This document shows positions 12,278 to 23,553 of a stretch of DNA of 64,000 bases, piece by piece. Location: NCBI GenBank assembly GCA_019633425.1, contig WSUB01000047.1:181725-245724 (forward strand), given 5' to 3'. The translations under genes and the position numbers were made by a program. The stretch comes from Tulasnella sp. 424. Lineage: Eukaryota; Basidiomycota; Agaricomycetes; Cantharellales; Tulasnellaceae. The notes under the pieces are model-generated. The model was not told where the DNA came from and ran no database searches. It saw only the letters and a program-made list of their open reading frames with translations. The number at the start of each line of letters is the position of its first letter. Positions within the stretch are counted from its first letter, which is position 1.

Positions 12278-12627
12278 GGTAATATCGGTTGTAAATGATT
12301 TGCTCCAGTCCCTTTGCTTGCAACGACAATAAACTCGTTCGGAAATTTCTAATACTCAGTCGGGACTTTGACGTATTGGTAGGACAAAGGCTCGCTGTGG
12401 CTTGCGGCTGTTTGTCCTGCGGCGTGGTCACGAACGCTTTGCAGCTTGCTCATCCACTTTGTACCGCAAGTTTCTGGGAAACAGGCCCTTCACTGTGCGT
12501 TGCCGGTCCTTTTGCTGATACTCTTGCCTGAAAAACTGATTTTGTTGCTTACGAATTATATCGTAGCAAACTGGTGCCAAGACTAGCTTCGATATTCTCT
12601 TTTAGTACGTCAACATCAAATCCCGCC

Positions 12628-14942
12628 ATGGACTCGTCACTGGGCACCCAAGAAGCCTCTCCGTTTCTCGATTTTGAGGCGCTTATGGAAAAACTTGAAG
12701 CCGCAGCTACCATTCCAATGGATGAGTTAGAGGAAGACGCAGAGAGCAACAACCCTCACCCCGAAAAGATCTACATGAGGTCGCTGCACGCGATTATTAC
12801 TTTGGTCAAGTGGGCGGAGATTTCGAAAGATGCTGGTGTGTTGAAAACTGCTTCTGTGATGACGGGCCAATCCTCTTCCACAAGCAGAGGCGCGCCCACC
12901 GCTGGCGAGCCAATGGACGAGTGGGCGGAATTCATCAAGGACGCGGAATCCAAGATCACCCAGCTTTGTTCGGAGATGTACAAGGAGGACTATGTAAGCT
13001 GCGTAGAACCCTTTGCGATTCCAACTCGCCCAGGTTGCTATATTAAGACGAAAGGCTATCTGCCGGGTTCCATCTCGAACAGTCGGGAGTTTTTGCTACT
13101 ATTTGTAAGTCGTTTACAACTACATTTTCATGTCTTGGACGATTGCATGCTCAACCTTCTTACGGGCGGGGTTCCGCGACAGGCTGGCGTTATGGGTGCG
13201 GGCGACGATGGTGGCGAGGATAACGGCATGGATGTAAATCAGAGGTTAGAAGACATGCGAAGGCGGATGATGCAAACCGACTTTATCCCATCATCTTGGA
13301 GCGAGTCTCTTCGGCCACATCCACTCTCAACTCGATTAGCGCGGTTCGACACGGATTACGATGCCTACACGATCCTCGAAGCTGCATCTCGGTCCACTGC
13401 GGTAGCTCAGGGCGTCAATTCCAGCGTACGGCGGCAGCAGCTCATCAACATCCTGCAAGCCCGGGCGGAAGTTCGCCAAGAAGAGTATATTTTCGAAGCG
13501 GAGGGTAAACCAAGGCGCATGGCTTTAGGCAAGAACATGGTCGTCATCTCCGATGAAAGAGGAAAGCTGCAGCGATATGCCATCTATCCTCTCGGTTACG
13601 ACCGAAGCACCGAGAATTTACGGGACTGGGACGGAGAGCTGATGGATCACGGCCTTGGGGGAAGCGTAGGCGAGTTGGAGATTGATTCGAGTGGAAGAAT
13701 TTGGGCAGCAGGCAGCTCTAGAATTAAGGCGTTTGGCGGCTGGGCAGAGGGGGAGCTTGAAAAAGAGGAACGCGGAGAGTGCAAGTTAAGATGGACGCTA
13801 AATTCCTCGGGTTTCAGAGGAGCTCTTGGGATCACAGACGAAGTGGTATTCCGTGCGAACACGAAGGGAAGGCTGGCGGTCTGGAGAAAAGAAAACCTCG
13901 TCGAACATAAACCTGTCTGGGGTTCGGTGCGTGCGATGTTCTGCCGCCTTCACAACCTTTACTAAGGTCCCTACCGGGGAGATGTAGGATTCAGACCCAC
14001 ATGCGGAGCCGCACGGGGGGCACATAAACGCGTCCTGGATTGCGTTGTGGGGACGGAATGTGGAGGTCTCGCAAGGCGAGCCGCCACATCACATTGTCGA
14101 AGTCCCCGACCTTGCTGGTCCCTTTGGCCTCTTGAGTCCGATACCAGGAACATCCAAGTTTATTTGCGCGCCCTCCACCTCAGAAATGGATAATCTTCGC
14201 CATGCGGAGAGTTTTTCGGTAAGATTGTTCGACCATGCATCTCCTGAGTCGCCTGCGTCCATCGTCGGACTGGGGTTCGGAGCGACTGTCGCCTCTCTTG
14301 CGACGCATCAGGTAAGTCTCTGTTTCTTTGGCCAGTTAATTTCCTCTATATCTCACGTTTACTCTTTCTCAGGATATGCCGCATAACTTCGTCGCGGCTG
14401 GCGACGATCGTTGCACGCGATTATTCGATCTCCGTCAACCTCCGCTCCCCCAGATTATGCTCAACGGGCACTCTGACAACGTGAACGCCTGCACCATCGC
14501 TTCTCATGGCGGTGACTTCCCAATTATCTTCACTGGAGGAGACGATGAACTCGTCAAGGCTTGGGACATCCGGCATACGAAGAAGTGCATGTACGAGCTA
14601 TCCACCGGAACCATGCACCCGACAACGCTGGCTTGGCACGAGGATACTCAAAGTCTCTTCTTACTCGGAAAAAAGGTTCACCAAACGTGAGTGCTTCTTC
14701 CGCTGGGTAGATTTAGCATGATTCTAGCCTAATTACATGCTGTATTGATCAGGGACGGGCCGGGGGACGTTGTTTGGCCAAAGCGATCGGCCCGCAGCGT
14801 GGACTACTTTGGCATACCATGGTATACTTTAGGCCACCGGATCGTGGAATACCGGTTCAGAACGGCTCCCGATCCTCGTTCATTCCCCTGGACACGTGGA
14901 TATAGTAGCTTGGACGGACCTCGCTTTGATGTCAGGTATTAG
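12628..14942 (+). CDS. WD40-repeat protein, tandem copy B
   Basis: Model join(12628..13104,13183..13926,13988..14311,14373..14686,14753..14942), again 682 aa. Exons 1, 3 and 4 have the same lengths as in copy A (477, 324, 314 nt); exon 2 is 3 nt shorter and exon 5 is 3 nt longer. Start context and domain layout match copy A. Differences include a segment after the third exon starts (HINASWIALWGRN in place of RISMSYFKKSR) and an altered C-terminus (DVRY). Both frames remain fully open despite many silent differences, suggesting both copies are maintained. The 78-nt first intron is also free of in-frame stops. Function unknown beyond WD40 scaffold. Confidence 0.85.
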
Positions 14943-15035
14943 GACAATATCGGCTGCAGATGATTTCCTCCATTCCCTTGCTTGTAACGACAGTGGAATC
15001 CGCTCGGAAATTTCTAATACTCAGTCAGGTCTTCC

Positions 15036-15587
15036 CGCACTCTGAGAAATTTGCCTTTACGAGAGTGAATTGTGGACGGTACCAAACGATAGACACCACC
15101 CGGTTACCGGCAGTCCGACAGCAATCTAGTTATTTTACTTCGTCGGTTGCAGCTCGACCTCACTAGCACTGACAAGAATTCCGAAAAGCTGGCGGGTTTA
15201 TGTACTTGGATATTTTAAGGGAGAGAGTGTTCCTTGTCGGGTCCGGAAGTGCTTTGCATTTTCCTGAATCGATCTAAAGAGGGGTCGGTGGGTATGTAAA
15301 GACGCGGTCGGGGAGTCGCTAGCTACTGGATCCAATATATAGGAGGGGACGGATAGCGACTCCGGCCCCACGTGGTGCAGGAAATCGAGATACTACATAT
15401 ATGCTAACAAACAACGGTGTGATTTCAATCCCATAATTGATAAATCCGCCCATTTAGATCGATCGTTTCGCTAAACGGACCCTAAAAGGTGATGCCTTTG
15501 GGGGGTCGAAGAGGCCAGTGATAGTACTTCGCGCCCCGCTACCTTCCACAGACAATACGGGCCTATCGACGGGTATACGTAGGGATG
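15036..15587. other. Intergenic region with a short inverted repeat
   Basis: No gene seen. GAGTCGCTA at 15313-15321 pairs with TAGCGACTC at 15354-15362 across 32 nt; G/C-rich bases outside extend the symmetry weakly. This lies between convergent 3' ends and could be an RNA hairpin or chance. Confidence 0.4.
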
Positions 15588-17461
15588 TTAGCAAGAACCA
15601 ATATTAGCGCGCGGCCGAAACCACTCACCAACCGGGTCCCCGATGTCATGGTCGACCCCCGTCCAACAACCTACGACGCCTCGTGCACTGCCCACACCAC
15701 CAATCTGGACTCCTTCACTGCTCCACCTCTCCTCACCACCGTAGCTCGATATCATCTGCCATCGAATATCTTCGCTCGCCAAACATTCGACGAAACCGCG
15801 AACCCTGGACATTTCGACCCCATATGGACCATGCAGGTGCGGCATGTACGACGTTCCTGCAAAGTGAATTCGAGGTCTGTTGAGACGAATTGCAGCTGGA
15901 CTATGTCGGGATTCGGAGAGCGACTCGATACGCGTGATTCGAAGTTCGACTGTGATTACTCGAGTGGCTTCCATAAAGTCCGCTTCTTCGAAGATGGAAA
16001 TGTCGTGTCGACGGCCGTTCCCTCGGAGGTGGAACTGGATAGAATGGATGATTTGATAGTTTCAGCCACAAAATACAGGGGTATAATCCTTGACGGACTC
16101 ACGTTATAGCGAGCGAAATCGCGGTAGTCCACAAAGCTGACCACACGGCTCCAACGGCCTTCCACTCCTGCCCAGTCATCCCAGTCATTCCATGTCGTTC
16201 CCTCGACACCTTTCCCCTTCTCTTTCACATCCTCGACCGCTTCTCCTTTCTGATTAATCTCCCATTCAGCTGCAGCCGCCAACTGCACCTTCCACCCTGG
16301 CGCGGAGTACGGTCTCAGGGCATCCAAATCCTCCGGTGGACGGAATCTTGCTTCTCGGTCTTTCTCTGTTTCTCCTGGGAGAAGAGGTCCTACCAAGGTA
16401 TGAGGGGCTTCTTCGGCAAGATTCCACATCGAGACTACCATCAGGTCCTCCAAGTGTCTCCAGTACGGTTTGAACCCGCCTTGCAGATCGTTGAGAAGCG
16501 GCGCGTATTTGTTCGATGGGATGTAGTTGTCCCGGTTGTAGACGAATGCGCGAGCGGCCGTTCGTAGACTAGCGTAAGAGAGCGTGCTCGGTGAGATGTC
16601 CGGTAGACCGAGGAGCCGGACGATGAAGTCGCTCGTAGAGCGTGTGTGGCGTCGTTCGGGTGGTGAAAATGCGATGGTGGTAGATGACGAAGAAGAGGCT
16701 GCCTTTGCTGAAGTTTCTGAGGCTTCGGTATCGTTGCTGGGCTCCTCAGCCATCTGGTGTTCATCCGACTTGTCTTCGGTGTCCTCGTTGCGCGGGGGTG
16801 CTGGCTCGGAGACTTCCGGTGTCGTCATATCTTCAGCACTGAGGCCGAAATACGTGTGAATCTCACTTCTGAGTTCGCATTCCTCCAAATCTGGAAGTTC
16901 CTCCGATGAATATAACTCCGGATGGCGGAACCTTGGCCATGAGTGATTATTCAGTATTTTGGCGGAATCGATTGCCTCCCTCAACCATACAGCGTTCTTC
17001 GACTTGATCTCCAGTCCAGGCATCGTAAAGGCCGGTGTAGAGGTATGGATTACCATGAGGAGGGTCTTAATGACCTCCTTCCGCTCCTTGCAAGCTACCC
17101 GGGGGTTGCCGTGCAACATTTTGAACGCGCGAAGCCGCTTTTGCAGTTCCGTCCTCCAGTCGAACTCGATTGCATTCAAAGCCATATCAAGCTCGGCCTT
17201 TGTTCCCGAGTGCCAACCTCCCTTGGTGCCCAAGTGAATCCGGAGACGCGGATCGTCCCATGTTTGGAGGAAGAGGAATCTCCAAACGAAGGTTCCCTCT
17301 GGGCCGTAAATCGCATCACGGAGGGCTCGACAGGTTCGAGAAGTCGCCGAGACGTCGAATGGATCTGCGAGACATAGCGCGAGTTGAAGAGTCTCTAGGG
17401 GTAGCTGAAGAATTGGAGGCGCTATGAATGCTGGTAGCATGGTTGGGACGAAATCAGGCAT
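15588..17461 (-). CDS. F-box protein, two exons
   Basis: Model complement(join(15588..16034,16103..17461)), 601 aa. The 68-nt intron begins GTGAGT and ends ATCCAG. Splicing switches from a frame ending LWKPLE to one continuing FHLRGNGRRHDISIFEEADF, which fits the family better. The N-terminus has the F-box: LPLETLQLALCLADPFDVS, then CRALRDAIYGPEGTFVWRFLF. A Ser/Glu-rich linker lies near residues 215-265. The C-terminal domain (MSRVRGFVECLASEDIRWQM, then the GVQIGGVGSARGVVGCW segment) matches the common C-terminal region of agaricomycete F-box proteins with this N-terminus. An upstream in-frame TAA fixes the start at 17461. Likely an SCF adaptor; substrate unknown. Confidence 0.85.
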
Positions 17462-18151
17462 GAGCAGGCGAACGCTTGGAGCGAGGGCTTATAGGTGGTG
17501 CGGGTAGCTCACTGCGTTCGTCGGGTCCCGTTCCTTGAGAGCTGCAGGCCATTGAAGCCATTCGGTGAGTGAGATCGTCGTCCATACATGGGTTCGCTGA
17601 AAGGTGGAGGTGAATAAGCATCGGCCGCCAGCCCGATTTCACGGCCCGGGAGGACCCGGGACAGTCCTAGCGTGCTTTGGGCGAAATTTGCCCTCCGCAG
17701 GGTCGAGAAAAGCAAAGGATTCCAGGAAAATAGGGAGCTAAAGGCGCGTAGTATTCATTTGGATCGATATCTCCTTTCATTAGCTGTGTAACTTGCATTC
17801 TTGTCGTCGAGACCTCCGCTTTCAAGCGTTTACTGCACATACTCAGGGCAGGTTGGTTCAACGAAATGAGAACTGGCTCAGGAAATTATGCGTATTATTA
17901 GTGCTTTCATATAGCTAATAATGCCAACAAATTGCTGGAAAAGATGAGGGGAAACGGACTGCAACGCGAGCTGGTGGAGGGGTGCCAGAGGTCTCGACTG
18001 TGGAGAGACCGTAATAAAAAGATGACACGTAAAACCGCTTGTCAAACCATCGGCCACCCGAAACCGACTGCCCTTCAAGGTAAGAGCAAAAGCTCCCAAT
18101 GTTCAGATCAATAACATATTCATGAAGTTCAGAAGACAACTTTTGCTCAGT
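17462..18151. other. Divergent promoter region, partly repeated upstream of the next F-box gene
   Basis: No gene. Bases about 17960-18121 resemble 20075-20250 (shared CCTTCAAGGTAAGAG and GATAACATAT-type blocks), so the F-box duplication included the promoter. A possible 5'UTR donor GGTAAGAG occurs at the same place in both. Confidence 0.45.
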
Positions 18152-19678
18152 ATGGCTCTTATGATCGACCATCACCCCATTGACCGCCTTCCAACCGAAA
18201 CCCTGTCCAACATCTTTTTGCTCGCAATACGGCCAATTCGACCAAGGCATTACCGCACGACCTCGGCATTGGCAAAGCTGACCGCCATTGCGGCGGTGTC
18301 GGCGCGATGGAAGTCCGTCGTGGATGGAGCCCCCGAACTCTGGTCGTTTCTCCATTCTGCGGATCCTATCGAAATCACCCGCATGGCCTTGGAGAAAAGC
18401 AAGGACACATCATTGACGATCACTTGTATTCAATACCAATACCCGGAGGCCGACGAGAACCGGGTGGCCACTCGATTCATCGACTGCGTCGCGCCACAAA
18501 TAGAGCGATGGCGCTTTGTTTTCTTCCGGGCCAACTCCGCCATATTGAGGCGAATCCCTTCGGCAGCAGCACCTCGCTTACGCAGTGTGACGTTTCACTG
18601 CCAGGGCAGCTATTTCATGTTGGACAACCCCTTCGGCGGTCAGGCACCCCAGCTTCGCGAGTTGGTTTGCATGAGGGCGGGATTCCGATGGAACTCGGGT
18701 TTGCTCGCAGGGCTCTCCTCGCTGAGGATAATTCTGGAGCAAAACGAACAAGTATTCATACGTTTTACCGAGCTTTACGTTGCCCTAGAAAATTCCCCAA
18801 ACCTGCAAGCACTCGTTATCACCCAAGCAACCCGGCGAACAGACGAGCCGGATGTGCTCGACGGAGTCCCAACCCTGCACTTCCCTTACCTCACCGAGAT
18901 CAAACTCCGCGCCCCATTTGAATTCACCAACGCTATCCTAGCGCATATCGAAGCTCCCTCATGCAGTATCTTCGGGGCAGAAGCGGATGTGGAATCAACC
19001 GAGCTCTTGGATCGTTTGGTCCCCTACCTCCCCAAATTTATCAATAACCGACCGCTCGAGAGCTGGAAAGCCCAATTGTACGTCCAAGAAGAACGAATGG
19101 GATTCACTCTATCCCCGGGACACAAAGCATTTACGGTTTGGCAGCCGTTTGATCTGGAATTATACGGTGATTGGCTATCGACTTTTTCCTGGATAATTGA
19201 CAAGCTCCTTCATTCGACTACCACCCGATTTCCCATGTCAATTCACTTCTCTGAAGGCTGCGACTTTTTCGAATATTGGCCGCAATCCGTGCTTCTTCGC
19301 CTTCCTTGCGTTCAGCAGCTAACACTGGAGCACACCGAGAATCCCGAAGTCGTTTGGGAATGGCTTACAGAGCCAACTCAGCACAACGGAACCTCACAGT
19401 GGCTGTTTCCAGAGTTGCGCAAGCTCAAAACATACAGCGGCGGGTACGACTGGGACGTCCTAGTTGCTATGGTACGGGGCCGGTGGGGACCTGACGACGA
19501 TAGGGAGTTGGATCGACCCGAGTCTCTGGAACGGCTCAGGTTGATCGGCAGTGATCTCACTGAGGAGCAGATGGACAGCTTGAAGGAGGTCATTGGGGAT
19601 GAAAACGTTACTCTCGAATATTCCGACGGCGAGACAGATTCAGCGGAGAGCGACTGGCAGGCAGATCTGTTCTATTAA
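18152..19678 (+). CDS. F-box protein, tandem copy 1
   Basis: Single open frame, 508 aa from the ATG at 18152. An upstream in-frame ATG at 18122 exists only in this copy, so the conserved 18152 start is preferred. The F-box is at residues 10-60 (PIDRLPTETLSNIFLLAIRP, then LTAIAAVSARWKSVVDGAPELW). The remainder is a leucine-rich region built of degenerate LRR-like units, ending in an acidic C-terminus (DGETDSAESDW). It pairs with the gene at 20278, which matches it along its length. Expected role: SCF substrate adaptor (family knowledge); target unknown. Confidence 0.85.
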   Translation: MALMIDHHPIDRLPTETLSNIFLLAIRPIRPRHYRTTSALAKLTAIAAVSARWKSVVDGAPELWSFLHSADPIEITRMALEKSKDTSLTITCIQYQYPEADENRVATRFIDCVAPQIERWRFVFFRANSAILRRIPSAAAPRLRSVTFHCQGSYFMLDNPFGGQAPQLRELVCMRAGFRWNSGLLAGLSSLRIILEQNEQVFIRFTELYVALENSPNLQALVITQATRRTDEPDVLDGVPTLHFPYLTEIKLRAPFEFTNAILAHIEAPSCSIFGAEADVESTELLDRLVPYLPKFINNRPLESWKAQLYVQEERMGFTLSPGHKAFTVWQPFDLELYGDWLSTFSWIIDKLLHSTTTRFPMSIHFSEGCDFFEYWPQSVLLRLPCVQQLTLEHTENPEVVWEWLTEPTQHNGTSQWLFPELRKLKTYSGGYDWDVLVAMVRGRWGPDDDRELDRPESLERLRLIGSDLTEEQMDSLKEVIGDENVTLEYSDGETDSAESDWQADLFY

Positions 19679-20277
19679 CAGCCGCGTCGTGCTTTATCAC
19701 GTACGTTGGTTGCGGGAGGCGGGGTGAGACCAGCTCTGTTGGAGGGTGGAGGGGTGTTTTGACCGTTCATTACTTTGTCGTTTAGTCGAGTCTGTCGATG
19801 ATAGCTGGGAGAGGGGCAAGGTATATTAAGTTGACTGCCTAGGACAGCGCGTTTGTTGCGTTGTTGATGGGACGAATGACAGCCCTAAAGGAATCTTGTT
19901 CATGTATGGCTTCTTGTTCGCTATATATCTTCTGTTTATCATTCTGGGAAGAATTGCAGCAAGGCCCACCTCAGAGCCTGTCAGTCGGATCGCTCAGTCA
20001 CGGACTTCGGCACTAAGGTATCCACATCTCTCGGTAACCGATAACCAGCCTCGCATTCAACTTCTTCTTGAAGCTCGTGGAGGGGTGTCGGGGGTCCTGA
20101 CACGGCAAAGGCTCCGAAGAGACGATACGTAAAAAAAATAAAAAAAGCTGCCACCGGCAAACCATTCGGCCACGCACCGACTACCCTTCAAGGTAAGAGG
20201 CAAAAGCTCGTCTGGTCCACGACTGTTCAAATCGATAACATATCTATTTGACGCTCAGCAGACAACTCCTGATCAGT
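19679..20277. other. Intergenic spacer of the F-box tandem pair
   Basis: 3' flank of copy 1 followed by a promoter copy for copy 2 (about 20075-20250 resembles 17960-18121). No coding sequence. Confidence 0.45.
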
Positions 20278-21810
20278 ATGGCTCTTGTCATGATCAACAA
20301 TGGCCCCATCGACCGCCTTCCAGTTGAAACCATTTCCAACATCTTCTTGCTCGCGATACGACCAAGTCGACCCAAGTATCATCGGACGATCTCTGCATTG
20401 GCCAAGTTAATCGCCATTGCGGCTGTGTCGAAGCGATGGATGTCTGTCGTAGACGCAGCCCCCGAACTCTGGTCGTTTCTTCATTCTTCAGATCCTATCA
20501 AAATCACCCTTATGGGGCTGGAGAAAAGCAAGGACGCGTCATTGACCATCACTTGCATACTGCACCCAAAATCTAAAACCGACGACGAACCGGCGACCAT
20601 GCGATTCATCAACTGCGTCGTGCCATATGTAGCCCGATGGCGCTTTGCTTATTTCCGGGTCAACGCCGCCGTATTGAGCCGTATCCCCACGGCAGCAGCA
20701 CCTCGCTTATACAGCTTGAGGTTACAATGCCAGGACGACCACGTCATGTTGGATAACCCATTCGGCGGCCAGGCCCCTCGGCTTCGTGAGCTGGCCTGTG
20801 TCCGGACGGCAGTTCGATGGACCTCGGGGGTTCTCGCTGGACTGTCGTCATTGAAAATTCTGCTGGTACAGAACGAACAGTTATGCATACGCTGCTCCGA
20901 GCTCTATGCTACCCTAGCAAACTGCCCAAACCTCCAATCGCTCGATATCACCCAAGGAACCAAGCGCGCAGCCGATCCACTTGTTCTCGGCGAGGTCCCA
21001 ATCCTTCACTTCCCGTACCTCACCGAGATCAAACTCAGTATGCCATCCGCATTCAACAACACTATTCTGTCGCATATTGAAGCTCCCGCATGCAGCACCT
21101 TCATGGCAGAAGCGGAGGTGGAAATGGTCGAGCTCCTGGATCGCTTGATACCCTATCTTCCCAAGGTTATCAACAACCGGCCTCTTGAAAGGTGGAATGC
21201 CGAAATTTTCGTCGAAGAAGAACGAATGAGATTCACACTAGCTCCCGTCCACAAAAAATTTACGCTTTGGCGGCCGTTCGACTTGGAATTGGTCGGAGAG
21301 TGGTTGCCGACCTTTACCTGGATCATTGACAAGCTCCTTCTTTCAACTACCATTCAATTCCCCATGACACTTCACTTCTCGATAAACTGTCAATTTTCAG
21401 AATCTTTACTGGAGTCCACTCTTCTTCGCCTTCCACGCGTCCAACACCTGATTGTGGAACACAGTGTGAATCCCGAACGTGTCTGGGGATGGCTCGCAAA
21501 GCCAGCTCAACACAGCGGAACTTCACAGTGGCTGTTCCCACAGTTGCGCAAAATCGAAATATACGGTGATCACAAGTACGACTGGGACAGCCTGGTTGCT
21601 ACGGTACGGAGCCGATGGGGACCTGACCACGATAGGGAGTTGGACCAACCCCACTTTCTGGAAACACTCCGGTACATCGCAAGCGATCTCACTGAGGAGC
21701 AGGTAAAAAGTTTGAAGGAGGTCATTGGGGATGAAAATGTCATGTCCGACCCGTCCGACTACGGGACAGATTCAGCGGAGAGCGACGTGCAGGAAGACTT
21801 CTCCTTTTAA
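20278..21810 (+). CDS. F-box protein, tandem copy 2
   Basis: Single open frame, 510 aa from the ATG at 20278; the sequence upstream in the same frame has no ATG. It aligns with copy 1 from MAL to the shared ending TDSAESD. The F-box is PIDRLPVETISNIFLLAIRP followed by LIAIAAVSKRWMSVVDAAPELW. The LRR-like part has diverged more than the F-box, as is usual when the recognition surface evolves faster. Both copies are intact. The 3' flank to 22232 contains no gene. Confidence 0.85.
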   Translation: MALVMINNGPIDRLPVETISNIFLLAIRPSRPKYHRTISALAKLIAIAAVSKRWMSVVDAAPELWSFLHSSDPIKITLMGLEKSKDASLTITCILHPKSKTDDEPATMRFINCVVPYVARWRFAYFRVNAAVLSRIPTAAAPRLYSLRLQCQDDHVMLDNPFGGQAPRLRELACVRTAVRWTSGVLAGLSSLKILLVQNEQLCIRCSELYATLANCPNLQSLDITQGTKRAADPLVLGEVPILHFPYLTEIKLSMPSAFNNTILSHIEAPACSTFMAEAEVEMVELLDRLIPYLPKVINNRPLERWNAEIFVEEERMRFTLAPVHKKFTLWRPFDLELVGEWLPTFTWIIDKLLLSTTIQFPMTLHFSINCQFSESLLESTLLRLPRVQHLIVEHSVNPERVWGWLAKPAQHSGTSQWLFPQLRKIEIYGDHKYDWDSLVATVRSRWGPDHDRELDQPHFLETLRYIASDLTEEQVKSLKEVIGDENVMSDPSDYGTDSAESDVQEDFSF

Positions 21811-22232
21811 AGGCCCAGACGATCGCTCATCTGCTACAGGCGGCGAGGTAAGACCAGTTCCTTGTGTGCGTGAGGCTTTGTCTTGACCATTCAATATTCC
21901 GACGTTAGTATGGAGCCCGCTCATGGCAGACGGGGGAGAGGCGGGGCATATTCAACGGCCCAGGACAGCTACTTGTTGCTCTGCCAGCGTGATAAACGAT
22001 AGTCCTAAAACCATTGCGGTGTCCCATGACGCTACTGCTCTTTCCTGCTCAGTGCGTCCCAGTGGAGCTGTTGCGAACCGAGTTCGACCACCTGTGTGAC
22101 AACATTCTTTTCATGGCGAATTGGGACAATGAGAGGAAAGCGGGAGAGCATACAGGAACACGTGCATGAAATATGCATACAACGACGCAGCGAACAACCT
22201 ACAACAGAAGGGACGAATAATGCAGAAGAACG

Positions 22233-23156
22233 TTACGACGATTTGGCTGCTGGTTTCTTCTTCTCCGCAGTCGCGGTCTTGGCAGCAGCGACATGTTCCT
22301 TCTTCTCAGCCAGACGCTTGGCCATCATGGCGCTGAATTACGTCGGATAAGTATTCTTAGTGTAAAGGCTGGGGTTAAGAGTGCTTACTCGTATTCTGCC
22401 TTCTGCTCCTTCCGAGCGGTACGCTTCCTGCGGGTAAGAGCAGCAGCACGGCGCTTGCGTTGCAAACGTAGAGGAGTGACAAGACGCTGGATCTTAGGAC
22501 TATTGATGTGCGAATTCGAGGTCAGCCGTCTGTATACGGACGAACGTAGGCCAAATAAACCACATACGCCTTGGTCTTCGGCTTCTTCTCCGCGTTCTTG
22601 GGGATGACAGTCTTTCGGATAACATACTTCCGGACATCGTCCTCCTTGCTCAAGTTGAACAGCTTCCGGATCTTCGTCGCCCTCTTTGGTCCCCACTGCT
22701 TGGGAATTACAGAGTCGGTCAGACCTGGGATCTCGGTAGGCCCCTGCTTGACGATCTTGAGAGCGAGAACTGATAGATCGGGACCGACGATGCAGCCGCG
22801 GACGGACTTGCGCCGGCGTTCACCATCTCGGCGTGGTCGGTAGCAAGAGTGGCCCTTTGAGAGGAGCAGGCGAACACGGTGTGGCACGAGGACACCCTGC
22901 TTCATGGGGAATCCCTGCTTGTCATTTCCACCAGTGATCCGGAAGATGTAGCCCTTAAATTCGTCTCCGATAGAGTCGCCGGGGACTTCCTGGCTCATAC
23001 GCTTGTCATAGAAGATACGACTGCAAACATCCGGGGTTCCAGTAAGCGGCGTGGTCCCCCTTTGTAGCGGCTCAAAAGAACGCACTATTTCTTCTCATCT
23101 TCAATATTGAAGATCTTTTGCTGGCCAGTGGCAGGGTTGGCGACGTTGAGCTTCAT
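22233..23156 (-). CDS. RPS6: 40S ribosomal protein eS6
   Basis: Model complement(join(22233..22332,22389..22499,22568..23020,23086..23156)), four exons, 244 aa, all junctions GT-AG and in phase. The protein begins [20 protein letters not shown] and contains the hallmark blocks [48 protein letters not shown] and [16 protein letters not shown]. It ends in a Lys/Ala-rich tail with only two terminal serines (KSS), lacking an obvious RRxSS cluster of the kind phosphorylated by S6 kinase in other eukaryotes. It is a component of the small ribosomal subunit. It is transcribed divergently from uS15 with a 397-bp shared upstream region. Confidence 0.97.
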
Positions 23157-23553
23157 TTTCTGTTTGATCGTCAGGTCAGTCCAAATTGCAACCGTCGACG
23201 AACGAAAAAGACGGCACTGACTCAGATAAAAGTTGACCGGGGAACTTCACAGCAACGTCGTTGATGAGAAGTTGAAATGGTTTGGTGCTCGCCGGCTTCG
23301 AGAGTGTCAAGAATGTCCTGGTGGGATACACTAAATCAGACTCCGCGAGAGATTCGGTGTTGCGTGGTCGGTGCGCAGTGAGATTTGTCAGCTCTCCAGG
23401 ACACCAACGAAATTCGGCGTTTCGACTTGGACTGCAACCGTACCCTCCGCAAAGACCTCAATTACCGTCTCTATCTACCCCTACAAAACTAGTATGTGAC
23501 CTGGACTGATGCATTATTCATGTATAGCTAACTTTCGCCTTTGTAGATTCAAA
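23157..23553. promoter_or_regulatory. Bidirectional ribosomal-protein promoter with a 5'UTR intron on the uS15 side
   Basis: 397 bp separate the start codons of eS6 and uS15. A likely 5'UTR intron of uS15 spans about 23492-23546 (GTATGT donor, GCTAAC branch site, TTTGTAG acceptor), just before the ATG. Sharing one promoter would coordinate the two ribosomal proteins; this is inference from layout. Confidence 0.6.

Larger units (their letters stand above)
9705..15035 (+). repeat. Direct tandem duplication (about 2.66-kb units) of a WD40 gene
   Basis: Unit A is about 9705-12366 and unit B about 12367-15035. Similarity covers upstream sequence (TTGTGGCTTGCGGCTGTTTG at 9729 and its near copy at 12396), all exons and introns, and the 3' flank up to TTTCTAATACTCAGTC before 12366 and 15033. 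The units abut, which indicates unequal crossing-over or replication slippage rather than transposition. Confidence 0.85.
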
